64,000 bases of DNA from Butyriboletus loyo (Eukaryota; Basidiomycota; Agaricomycetes; Boletales; Boletaceae). Below, one piece after another: positions 10,173 to 19,793 of the stretch. Under the pieces are notes generated by a model. It had not been told where the DNA came from and searched no databases. It was given only the letters and a program-made list of their open reading frames with translations. A program made the position numbers and the translations under genes. Location: positions 1 through 64,000 of the forward strand of contig JBBPSI010000004.1 of the NCBI GenBank assembly GCA_038093515.1. The letters are read 5' to 3'. How positions within the stretch are numbered: position 1 is the first letter of the stretch; the number at the start of each line of letters is the position of its first letter.

Positions 10173-12079
10173 TCATGGCCCTGGTTCCACAGCCGTGACT
10201 TTACGGTTGACATGGCTGACAAAGCTCTCGAGAACGCCACGGTGGCTCCCATCAACCCATTGATACACGAGATGGCGACCCGTAACTTGCAGCTTTTCAC
10301 CAATGGGGTACGAGCCTTCTGCACAAGTAATCCGACATTGCAAAATGATGGACCCCTGGCAAGATGTTTGTGATGTCGTATGTGACATTTTTTTCCTCCG
10401 CGCGGACCGAGACCAAGTGATTTCCGTCGCCGTTACAAGGACCGGTGGAACTTCGGTCGAGTCAATGCGTTCCGATTTTCCATGGATGCCCTCGATCGCT
10501 TCGAGCACCTGGAGCAGTCTGTTATACAGGAGCTCCAATGATCGGATATCCGTTGCTTGTTGGTAAAGAGTCGTTCGAGGAGGCATGATACTTTGTAATG
10601 TTGGGTTAACTGTGCGCGCCAGGGACTGCAACGTTACATGCATCAAAGATAGCTTGGGAAACCGGTGTACCTACGCACGTCTGGGAGGCGAAGGGTTCCG
10701 AAACTCCAGGCGATTGCCCATCGCCGAGTTTGCCCTTGAATAAATTCTGTGATAGCATAATTATCAACCTTAATTTCACGCCAGGTTAGCCGCGCACGAT
10801 GAACGAGGGTGCAAGCCTTACCTGGTGCTCACGCAAAAGGCCCACTATCAAGGGAAGAGACGACATCTTCCCGAGCATCGAGGTATACCATCTTTATCGA
10901 ACATGAATTCAAAACCATGCTAAATGCCTTGGCAATAGAAAGGGCTGACCTGCACCGCATTCTATAATGTAGACTTTCTGCGAACATACGCGAAATAAAC
11001 GAAACTTCGCCTCCAGGTGTTACCATCTCGTTCTCAGCACCTGTGCACACCTTGAAAAAAAAAGGTTACCGTGGATTTTCCAGATCTTTCCATAATAATT
11101 ACCGCGCTCGGTCCGTATTCCTTTGCTTCCGTCAATTGAGCAACTTCCTCCATGCTGGCGTAAAAAGGCGGATTGCACATCGTAAAGTGAAACCTGTTGT
11201 ACAATCAGTCACGTAGACATGCATGATCTCCATAATGAGGATGTACGGTACTGCAAAAGCTCCTTCTAATGTCTGTAAGACCGACTCACTACAAGACACG
11301 TCCACTATGGCAATTCTGTCAGAAAGGCCATTTCGCTCGACATTCTGCCGAGCTGATACAAGGGACTCCTTGTCGATATCTTGAATATGGGTAAGCCCCA
11401 GCTGGGGAGAAAACAATCGAGAAACGCTTACCGGTAGCAACAAAGGACCACTTTGGTTCCAAGCGACATGCCAACAGAGGATATATGGCAGAGGCTCCGG
11501 TTCCGCTGCTTCGTGGGTAAGAAGGTCAAATGTTACTAAACTCGTAAAAGCGCACACGTCGATACCCTGCACAACCTCAACCTCATCACCGAGAACGAAC
11601 GTCTTTACGATATCTTGGACCCAGAGTACATAGTTCAACCTTGAAAATATTGATTGGTATCCGACGCTTATAAGTAAAACAAGCTGAAGGACGCACCGGT
11701 TTGGTACCTACGATGGGATGTACAGTCACTGATATATATGAGCGCCTCAAGAACGATAGCTTACAGGTGGACATAGTCGATTGTCGGGAAGAGTAAGACT
11801 GATATTAAAGTCTAGGTAAAGTAACGCCTCTGTCAACCGTCTCTTACTCACTAAGCACAGGTTATGGTCATGGCAGGGATGTATTTTCTCTGACCTTTGT
11901 GCAGGGGCGCTCTTAAAATCGATGGTAGGTCCTGTATGTGTCAAGAACACGCTCCAATCATAAATTATGGGGTTGTCCCTGGTTCCAAAAATGAGAACAT
12001 ACTGTGGTCGGAGAGGTGGATAACGCCTTGCAAGTCGTAGAAAGTCGGGCGGGCTGGAATATGCATTGCGAGGGTGCAT
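10173..12079 (-). CDS. METTL16: METTL16-type RNA N6-adenosine methyltransferase
   Basis: This SAM-dependent methyltransferase belongs to the METTL16/RlmF family, which methylates adenosine in U6 snRNA and structured RNAs. The start at 12079 gives MHPRNAYSSPPDFLRLARRY, the family's hallmark N-terminus. Following exons carry TIDFKSAP, ALTEALLYLDFN and LNYVLWVQDIVKTF. The SAM-binding strand GID/SGTGAS is split by an intron at about 11558, and IYPLLACR follows. Next come TDIDKESLVSARQNVERN and the catalytic MCNPPFYASMEEV near 11185 (NPPF motif). Then GGEVSFISRMFAES and YAITEFIQGQTRRWAIAWSF complete the methyltransferase core. A C-terminal extension of about 150 residues ends at stop 10173 and could be an RNA-binding tail. 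Short introns occur throughout. The exon junction after residue 25 is not resolved. Confidence 0.85.
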
Positions 12080-12603
12080 CGCGACACCAATTTGAGTCTC
12101 CAACTTTCAAGATAGGCTGACCGCGACGCGTCGGGGAGAGAGAAGGTAGGCAGCGCCACTGGGGAGCTGATTATTATGTAACTTACCTTACAAGGCATGC
12201 GCCGTGGTTGAGATGCTTGCAAAAGACACCAACGCATTTACATGGCAGGACCTACATTGCGGTATTCAAAGCTGACTCGGCCGACAAATCTCAGCTGCTT
12301 AACCCAAGTTAAGCTCTCAGGCCACTGACATACGGCAGGATTCAAGCGGAGGTTGAAGTTATGCCTCCCCTACGTCCAAGCCTACGACGCTCTGCCCGCT
12401 CAGGTCGAGGGTCATCACGGGATCCCCTATGATCACCTCTGGGGGTGGTATAGGACATCCCCGGTACTCTTTTTCTTCGCAACCTATCCCCTAGATGTCA
12501 ACGTCCAACTCAAAGGTGAGGACCATCTACAGAACCATCAAGGTTCAAATCTATTGGTGAGGGCATCAGCCCAAACGATCCAAATTACCGGAATCTCTAT
12601 GGC
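12080..12603. other. Intergenic; METTL16 promoter side
   Basis: No gene could be supported. The plus frame at 12353-12655 has no recognisable content. The promoter of the METTL16 gene should lie in the first few hundred bases. Confidence 0.3.
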
Positions 12604-13449
12604 ATGTTCAGTCCATCTCTTCATGTCCCCCACTTACTCAGAATATTCATTCTAGAGAAAGTCCTTGCAGAATTTCCCTTCTGGGATGAGTGCGACCGGT
12701 CGTGGCGCGGCAACCCTGTTTACGACGCCAGTGTGTTCAACGCAAGCCCTGGTGCCAATCGGACCGCTGATTTTCTTTCCATCGACAGGCATGGTGGGAC
12801 CACCGCAACTCCTGCATGTGGTGGTTCCCAAGTTCAAAATCAAGATGATATAGCGACCGAAGATCCCAACTATCTCAATCCCTTTCCAGACGCTGACAAG
12901 GCACCGGAATCTGAAATTTCAATAGAAGAACCTGAACAAGAAGAGGAAGAGGAAGAGGAAGCAAAACGTCGGACTCCATCATGGGACAACCGCTTTGCTT
13001 TCCCTATGACGCCGTATCCAAGGTCGCTGTCCTCATCATTCTTACATCTACTTCCTCGTCCACACCTGACGGCAGTGCTCAACGCCTTGCCACAAGTTCC
13101 GAGACCTCCAGAACCAGTTTCACCAATGAGAAGAACGTGCTTACTCAGATCAAGGCCGATCTTGATGGGCGGCTTAGTGGATTGAACGAGGGTTCCCAAG
13201 AGCGACGATATGATGTCACCACACTCAAGTACATGCGCGATAAGGAAATCGCACATTTGGAGATGGAGAACGAGATGGACCGTAACGAAGCGGAAAAAAA
13301 TCCACCGTCGAATGTTGGAGCTAAAGCAGTTGGACATCCAGTTTCTGAAGCAGGAAGGGGAGGTCCTTCGCCTCAAGGCTCAGCTGGCCAAGCTCCAAGC
13401 TCCAAGCTGGCCAGCCACGCACTCTATGGAAAAGTTGAATGTACCATAG
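12604..13449 (+). pseudogene. Degenerate gene for an acidic, coiled-coil protein
   Basis: Coding-like sequence passes through three frames. The first (12604 to about 12960) reads LEKVLAEFPFWDECDRSWRG and an acidic run of Glu. A second frame from about 12962 carries Ser/Thr-rich sequence and then a heptad-like coil (LKYMRDKEIAHLEMENEMD). At the A-run 13293-13299 the coil jumps to the third frame (RRMLELKQLDIQFLKQEGEV), which ends at 13449. The seamless continuation of the coil across the A-run shows a true frameshift, not an intron. This layout resembles accessory DNA-binding proteins of fungal DNA transposons or their domesticated relatives, but no DNA-binding motif is certain. Function unknown. 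Confidence 0.45.
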
Positions 13450-13865
13450 TACGATAGACCCACACATTAGATACAAAGCCAACTGTAAATATCTAAAGTG
13501 CAACCCGCCTTACGGGACAATAAACTGCATTCTTTGGTAGGACCATGGACAAGAGGAGGTTGACCATGGACATTATGAAAGAGCTTGGGTTGTTGATGAC
13601 AACTCGTCAAGATGGCTGGACCTCCACTGGAAAACACCAGTTTGTTCAGTTTTCGCCTGTGTACTAGCTTCCCTATTCACATCGGAGTAGATGCTACAGC
13701 AGCTGGAGGAAGGTGATAACTTGCCGAAGGGCCCAGCTCGAGCCCTCGTCACTCAACTGCAGTAAAGTAGAGTGCAATACTTCATGATGAAACATCAAGT
13801 AACCACACAAGAACTCCAGTGTGGGGGTGATAATAAAGCATACATCGACTCAATATCGTGGACGA
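13450..13865. other. No supported gene
   Basis: This stretch separates the degenerate coiled-coil gene from the 3' end of the PDAP1-type gene. No recognisable frame is present. Confidence 0.3.
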
Positions 13866-14898
13866 TTAAACACGCTTCCCATTCATGGCTGCCTTCTTCG
13901 CCTCCACTTCTGCTGCTTTGGCTGTACGAAGCAATGGTCAACGTTCGGACACAGGATTGGAGGGCGAAGATACAGACCTTCCGCCTCCGCCTTGCGCTTG
14001 GCCTGCGCAGCCTCACGTTCTTCTTTAACCCTCCTCAGACGAGCGAGATCTGATTTTGCTTCGTCTGTCTTGCCAGCACGATGAAGCTGTATGATCGGAT
14101 AAGACGCATCATTCAGGTCGCCGAGTGTGCGCGCTTACCTTCCAATAATTATCCTTGGCCTCCTGCTTCTCCTTGGCCTCTCTAAAGGCACACGATCACG
14201 GTCAATGCGATTCAGGCGCACACGACGACCAGACAACAACTCGATTGGAAAATCAGACCTACCTTTCCTTTCGAGTCAACTCTGTTGAGCCCAGGTCTGA
14301 TATTTTGAGTTTCCTCTCAACGTGATTGGGATTGATGAGATCCGCGTCCGCGTCGTCTTCGTCAATTCCTTGTTTCTGGCCTTGTTTCTGAGCAGCTTGT
14401 TTCTTCTTGAGCTCACGTCGTTCGACGCGCGTCAGTTCTGGTTCTGCAGTGGCACTCGGTCCAGCTGCGTCCTTTTCCTCCTCGTCTTTCTCTTTCTCGT
14501 CTCCATCCTCATCTTCCTCATCTGTTCCTTCTCCTTCTTCTCCGTTATCGTCGTCATCGTCATCGTCTTCGCCATCTTCTTCCAGCAGGGCGTCCTTACG
14601 ACGGGACCTAGTACACAATAATAATAAAGCCTGGATGCTTGCATATGATGAAAGACATAATTACGATCTCGATTCAGCTATCCCATTAGAATCAAGTACC
14701 ATATCCCGACTAAACGTGCCAGCCACATCGTCAGCCCATCCGATCCCGTCTCATGATTGTCATTGTGAAGTGCGCTCACCTAAAGTTCCTACCGCCACCG
14801 CGCTTGGTCTTGGTCTTTCCTGGAAATGAAAGCGTATGTTGGATGGAAAATGCACAGATGAATGTATGATTCATGTACTTGCCTTTTCCTCTGACCAT
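13866..14898 (-). CDS. PDAP1/PP28 family phosphoprotein
   Basis: This is the homologue of the 28-kDa heat- and acid-stable casein kinase substrate (PDAP1/PP28 domain), a small highly charged cytosolic/nuclear protein of unclear role. ATG at 14898 begins MVRGK, and spliced exon 2 gives KTKRGGGRNF, the Gly/Arg/Lys start usual for the family. The third exon is very acidic with a run of Asp, then a basic KKKQAAQKQ stretch. The PP28 core follows: INPNHVERKLKISDLGSTEL, TRKER, LHRAGKTDEAKSDLARLRRV and KEEREAAQAKRKAEA. Stop is at 13866. The first intron appears to begin with GC instead of GT (AAAAG/GCAAGT), a rare but known donor. Other introns are ordinary. The acidic insert is longer than in animal homologues. 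The antisense frames opposite it are shadows of its charged repeats. Confidence 0.85.
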
Positions 14899-15083
14899 GT
14901 TCGACAAAGATGATGTGTTTGGAGAATAACAAGGATGTCGATGAGCGCGGTTGCAGTGGCGGTAGATAAAGGACCGTCCTAGTCATCTCCAAATCAGGAA
15001 ATCACGATTCATTTGCTTACTAATCAGCGACGTTTGTCGAGTCTGCCCGAGGGTACATAGTTCAAGGTTTGAAACAAGACAAG

Positions 15084-15610
15084 ATGACGACGATACCGTC
15101 CCGCCTCGCGCAGGTCTCGCGCATGTCGAGCAGTCCTGAAGAAACTCGTAGGCGTGTCATTGATCTCTACAGAGGCTGGGTTCGCGCCGTGAGTCGTCTC
15201 TGGGACTTTGTGCGAACGCTCCTTTTGACACACCAGGAAATACGCGCAGGCACCGGAAGTCGTCTCCATGTACGCCATCCCCGTTACACCTGCCTACGTC
15301 CGACACTGCATCCGCCAGAATTTTGAAGCAAATCGGCACGTTACCGACCCACGCGCAATCGATGTCCTCATACACAAGAGCCGCCTTGATCTCCAGGAGA
15401 TCCTCAATTGTTGGAAACAGACGGACCATGTGATGGGTATTCTTCTGAAGGTGGACGAGAGACCGCAGCGCACGTTTTTGCAAAGGTTTTTCGAGGGTGC
15501 GTGTTGCTGTCGTCGGATTACCGTCGTGTGGTGTGTGGACGGGATACTGATGCACTGTGACAGGCAGAGACGAGGATGCTGTTCTGCCGGCTGCTTCTGG
15601 CGTCGTATAA
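15084..15610 (+). CDS. NDUFA6: NADH:ubiquinone oxidoreductase subunit NDUFA6 (LYR family)
   Basis: This accessory subunit of mitochondrial complex I acts in the inner membrane matrix arm, where the LYR protein binds acyl carrier protein. Three exons: 15084-15188, 15250-15496 and 15564-15610. The first gives MTTIPSRLAQVSRMSSSPEE and the LYR-type motif in VIDLYRGWVRA. The second reads APEVVSMYAIPVTPAYVRHC, a FEANRHVTD segment and EILNCWKQTDHVMGILL, which is diagnostic for NDUFA6 (yeast-like fungi call it B14). The third is the short C-terminal tail. The product is about 132 residues, the normal size. No cleavable presequence is needed for this subunit. The exon 2 acceptor could also be the AG 13 bases upstream, but that breaks the frame. 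Confidence 0.9.
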
Positions 15611-17348
15611 CATGCCAGATCGTTCATGTCGCGCGGACTTTACACAATTCAATATCTAGATTGTCTTTGCGGAATCCCCTGCCGTCTCTCAATTGAGAAT
15701 TTGTCTAATCTTTTACAGAGTCCCTCTATGCGTATCCCACTGAAAACCAATCGCTACCACCAGCCAGAAACGTAACACTGATCTTCACGCGCGGCTAGCT
15801 GCCTCTCAAACTTCCAAGCGCTCCTCAATCCTTTGCCCAAGGTTCCATCCCCGCTACGGACCTTACGTCACGCATAAAGGGACCCTTTCCATCACCCAGT
15901 CTTGTATTGCGAACACGCCGACTACCGACAAGTCAAACGGCCGAGTCGCGGAGGAGAGCGGCGAGTGGGTGGCAGCGCTTCACGCCACCCGGGAACATCT
16001 TGCAGAACGAGCATGGAACCCACCCGTCGTGTGATTCGCTCGATTCACTTTAATTGCTCTTCACTCCCCCTTCGCCCCATTTCAATGACATGCATATATG
16101 CGTCTTCGTCGGATACGTTGAATAATGGGCACTGGCCGTTTGTCTTGGACTAGCACCCCGCATACAAGAACAGGTGTGCACAGGGGGCGAGCAGGACGAG
16201 CGTGAATACACGCGGGGAGGTGTATGACATCGTCAGGGTTGGCGACTCGGAGCATTCCTTCGGGCACAGCACCTCCATACCTGCGTTGATGGATCGCCCG
16301 AGCAGAGCACGATACCGACGCCTGTTTCTGCACAGCGTCACTCAAGGAACGCGAGCGTGCACCAACGAGCATAGTGTTTGAGGAGCGTGAGCCACTAGTA
16401 GTTAATTCTGCCTGGGTAGCCACACTCCGAGGCAGTACAATCGTTCCCTCCTGGCGGTGGTGGTTCCTCTCGGAGGTGCATACGGCAAAGCTGAGATGGG
16501 CTCCGGTCGAGCAAGGTCAATCAGACATCTGTGGTAGTGGATAACTATGCATGGTACAGTATTCATAGAAGGGTGGTGAACAATGCAAAGGGGAAATGGA
16601 AGAGGGTGGTGAGGAGATTGAGTGGCGAGGGGATTAGAGGATTAGGGAGTTAGATGAGTGACAAGTTTGAGAGGGCCAACAGCGGGCTTGATAAATTTAT
16701 GGTCGGGCATGCGTAAGTGTTCTCGGATGCTTGGTTTCGGGGGGTCACAAAGGGGGATGGACGGCTGATGGCTACGGGGTAGCACCCGACCGGTGGTTGA
16801 TGGCAAGACGAAGAAATGGCAGGGAATGACGTTCATTGGTAGCCGTAGCTGGCCTGAAGATACAAGAGTTGGGAAGAGGATGGGGAAAATGTTTGGGTGG
16901 CAACGGATCTTCGTCTTCTCTCGGTTGCAAAACGTAGTGCTCACTTCGAGAACCACTGCAGACAGCTCTTCCGAGGCTCGGTAGGAATAATAGATCGTGA
17001 GCAGATTAATGCCCTCGAATGCACGGATGGCGGGCATCCTCAACGTCTCTGATTTCGGACAGTGTGGCGATCGCACCGCTGTCCAGCAACGCACGGTCGA
17101 GTGTCGCGCGGGTATAAACAGGAGACACAACACTCGGTATCTTCACAGGGGAGATGTCCATCGCCCGCCGGGCTGAGCTAAATCAATCGGGTGTACGGCC
17201 AGTGGCGTACATGCCGCAACCGTCGTCGACGCTGCTGCCATCGTCCTCGTCGCCGTCCGGACTCGGCATCGCAGGTCCTCACGTGCACAGTCACATGACC
17301 AAATAACACTTGATCGTACGTTCAATTCATTGTCGAGACGGCGCGACG
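15611..17348. other. Long intergenic stretch; one unexplained open frame
   Basis: About 1.7 kb holds no recognisable gene. A minus-strand frame is open from 17133 to 16642 (164 codons, first ATG near 17037). It is rich in Pro, Ser and His near its end but has no domain I can name. Shorter minus frames at 16082-16423 overlap each other. The final part should be the promoter of the AT-hook gene, whose start could alternatively lie near 17210 if an upstream exon exists. Confidence 0.3.
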
Positions 17349-19163
17349 ATGCTCCCGCCCACCGTAGTCGAACAACAAGCCAAACTCGGCGTCTCCGTAG
17401 AGGAAAGCAAAGCGCAGCGTCTAAAGCGACAACATGCCCGCTTCCGTGATCGTGGGGGGTCAGTGTCTCTTTCTCTTTGTCCGTCGTGTCGCGCATTGAC
17501 ATGCAGCCCAACATGACAGGGCGTTCGTACCATCCAAGTCGAACCCGCTTGTCGATATTCTTCTCGCGCGTACTGTCTCTGGTGAATCACCCTCCAAGGC
17601 CCGTCCAAAGAATGTCGCTGCAAAGCGTCTTTCGCTTTCCAAGCCTCGTCCAGCATCCACCGTTGCCGAGGAAAGTCAGGCCGTAGCTGGTTCGTCGCCT
17701 TATTTCATATCCAAGTCCATGGTCTGGGAACGCGTATAGGGAGTTCTAGGTCAAAGTTGCCAGCGACACGGAAACGGAAGGCGAAAGCTGTTGAACCAGA
17801 AGGTGAGCTTTGGTTTTCCTCCTAGTTTATCTGAGGTGTATAGACTTGGTTTGTAATGCTTTCAGCCGATACGACCGCAGAGCCTGCTCCGAAGCGCCGT
17901 GGCAGGCCAGCGAAGGGCAAAAAGAAAGCCCCGCGTGCGTCCCCCTTTTCACCCATTTGTCCTATCCTGAGATTTTATTATTACGGACCCAGACTCCGAC
18001 ACGGAGAAACCTCCTCCCAACACCAAATCCAAGTCCACGTCGAAAGGAAAAGGCAAACAACGTGATATTGCTCCACCTACCCCCGACAGGAAACCGAAAC
18101 CGAAACCGAAACCGCAAGTCAAAGCAAAATTAAATCCTGCAAAGGAAGTGGTGGAGGTACTTGTTTCGGGTATGTATTGGCCCTCGATACGACTTTTGGC
18201 ACGTCAATATACACACATACACAGATGACGACCGAACGCTCGTCGACGTCCCCCATAAAGCCAAGTCCAATCCTAAGAGGACCACGCGATATAAATATGA
18301 TGGCGAAACTGACGACGATGCAACAATTGTTGGAAAGCAGGCTACACCTCATGTGGACGTCTCGAAAGTATCCGGTTCGAAGACCGCCGCGCGCGTCAGG
18401 ATAGGAAGGATTGCGAGTACCGGAAGTTCGGGTAAGAGGTCATTGGATGACGGAGAGGAACCGTTGCAGGAGGGGAAGTATTCCGAAACAAATGCGAAGA
18501 AATGGTTGATGCCGCGTGGCGACGACGACGACGATGTTGAAGCACCCCCCGCTAAGAAAGGGAAGGTTACGAACTCGACATCTGCAAAACCCAAAAATGG
18601 TATGGAGCCCGACCCCGCGCCCCCGCCGCGTACAACCAAGGACGTCAAAGGTGGGGAAAATCTCAAAGCCACGGGTAAAGGAGAGGGAAAGGGCAGAGCT
18701 AAGCCTGACCGGGATATCGTCGAACCTGCAGAAGAAGAAGAAGAAAACGAGAGGCTTCCCGAGCGCGTTTCCAAACCGAAGAAACGGAAAAAGGAGGAGG
18801 GTAACTACGACGATCGGCCTCGCAAAGTTGTCAAATTCTCCGAATTGGAGTACGTCTTTTAGCGTGTCAGATGACGAACGAATCACGTTGACAAACCCGT
18901 GATCTAGTCCTCCTCACTTCTCGTCCCAAAAGTTGAAGGAAAACCAGTCCGGTAGGCAACCCAAACGTGCGGCCAAGTCAAGTGTCAAGGGTGAGCCCGA
19001 TGATGCACCGCGTCTGAAGCTGGCCAGAAAACCAAAACTGCCTTCTCGAGCAAAGGCATCGAAAGGTCCCCCACGAGAGGTGCTCGAGCGAATCAAGGCG
19101 AGCGCAGCACAGCATTTACGATGTGCAGACAGCGAGCCGGATGAGCTGGATTGTCTTTCGTGA
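17349..19163 (+). CDS. AT-hook nuclear protein, basic and low-complexity
   Basis: This multi-exon gene encodes a protein of roughly 500 residues that is mostly disordered. The chosen ATG gives MLPPTVVEQQAKLGVSVEE and then a basic KAQRLKRQHARFRDRGG. After an intron follow AFVPSKSNPLVDILLARTV and Ser/Lys-rich sequence. The exon near 17866 contains KRRGRPAKGKKK, an AT-hook (core RGRP) that binds the minor groove of AT-rich DNA. The next exon has a PKPKPKPK repeat. A long exon (about 18225-18855) alternates acidic DDDDD and basic KKRKK tracts typical of nuclear proteins. An intron starting at about 18849 avoids the apparent stop and joins the last exon, which ends at 19163 with an acidic tail. 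No enzymatic domain is seen. Chromatin binding is inferred from the AT-hook only. Confidence 0.7.
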
Positions 19164-19793
19164 GTACAGCCGGGGGACGCGAGGAGGGTTGACCCAAGGT
19201 TTCACGTCATGTTGTGGACATCCGGCTGGTTTGCGAGGCGACATACACCCTGTGCTTTTATGCGTCGTGGTTGTTGCGCATCTCATCTGCCCCTTGGTTA
19301 TTTCCGACTATCTTTACCATACTCCCACCACCTACATCACCTACCAGGCTGTTCCCGAACATCGTTGTCAAACACCATACGCCGACATAGGTTCGAGCAT
19401 GACCACTACATCACTAGGGATCTGCTGATCTGCTATTCGTATTTATCCTGCATTACTGTTATGTATGTATTTCGCTACAAATCTAACCTTTGCTTTTTTT
19501 TTTCCACTCATCTGGATTATGGGCGACCTTACCTTGCGGTGGATGATGTGTGCGTCTTCGTCCAGCGGCAGAAAGTTCGTATGTTTGCTTTGCTGTATAG
19601 AAGCTGGGTGATGGATCGGATGAATTGGATAGACGTATTGCGCGTAACGCCCGGTTGCTCCTTGAAATGAAGCTAGTATCGGAATCTACAGAGCACGGAA
19701 AGGGTGAACTATGGTACGTAGTGATAGCCTTACAATAATTAGCAATACTAGGGAGAGACCCCCAAAAAAAACATCCAACGCCCACACCTGGAC
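19164..19793. other. Convergent intergenic region
   Basis: This is the 3' region shared by the AT-hook gene (+) and SET2 (-). It has a T-run at 19494-19502 and an A-run at 19764-19771. No further gene is supported. Confidence 0.4.

Noticed and set aside
14322..14829. Two plus-strand frames of 99 and 140 codons across the PDAP1 gene
   Set aside because: They are antisense to the acidic and basic tracts of PDAP1 (runs of Ser and Phe/Leu) and have no domain. The minus-strand gene with a family match explains the sequence.
18349..18886. Minus-strand frames across the AT-hook gene
   Set aside because: They are shadows of the charged tracts. The plus-strand exon chain with AT-hook and consistent splice sites is far better.
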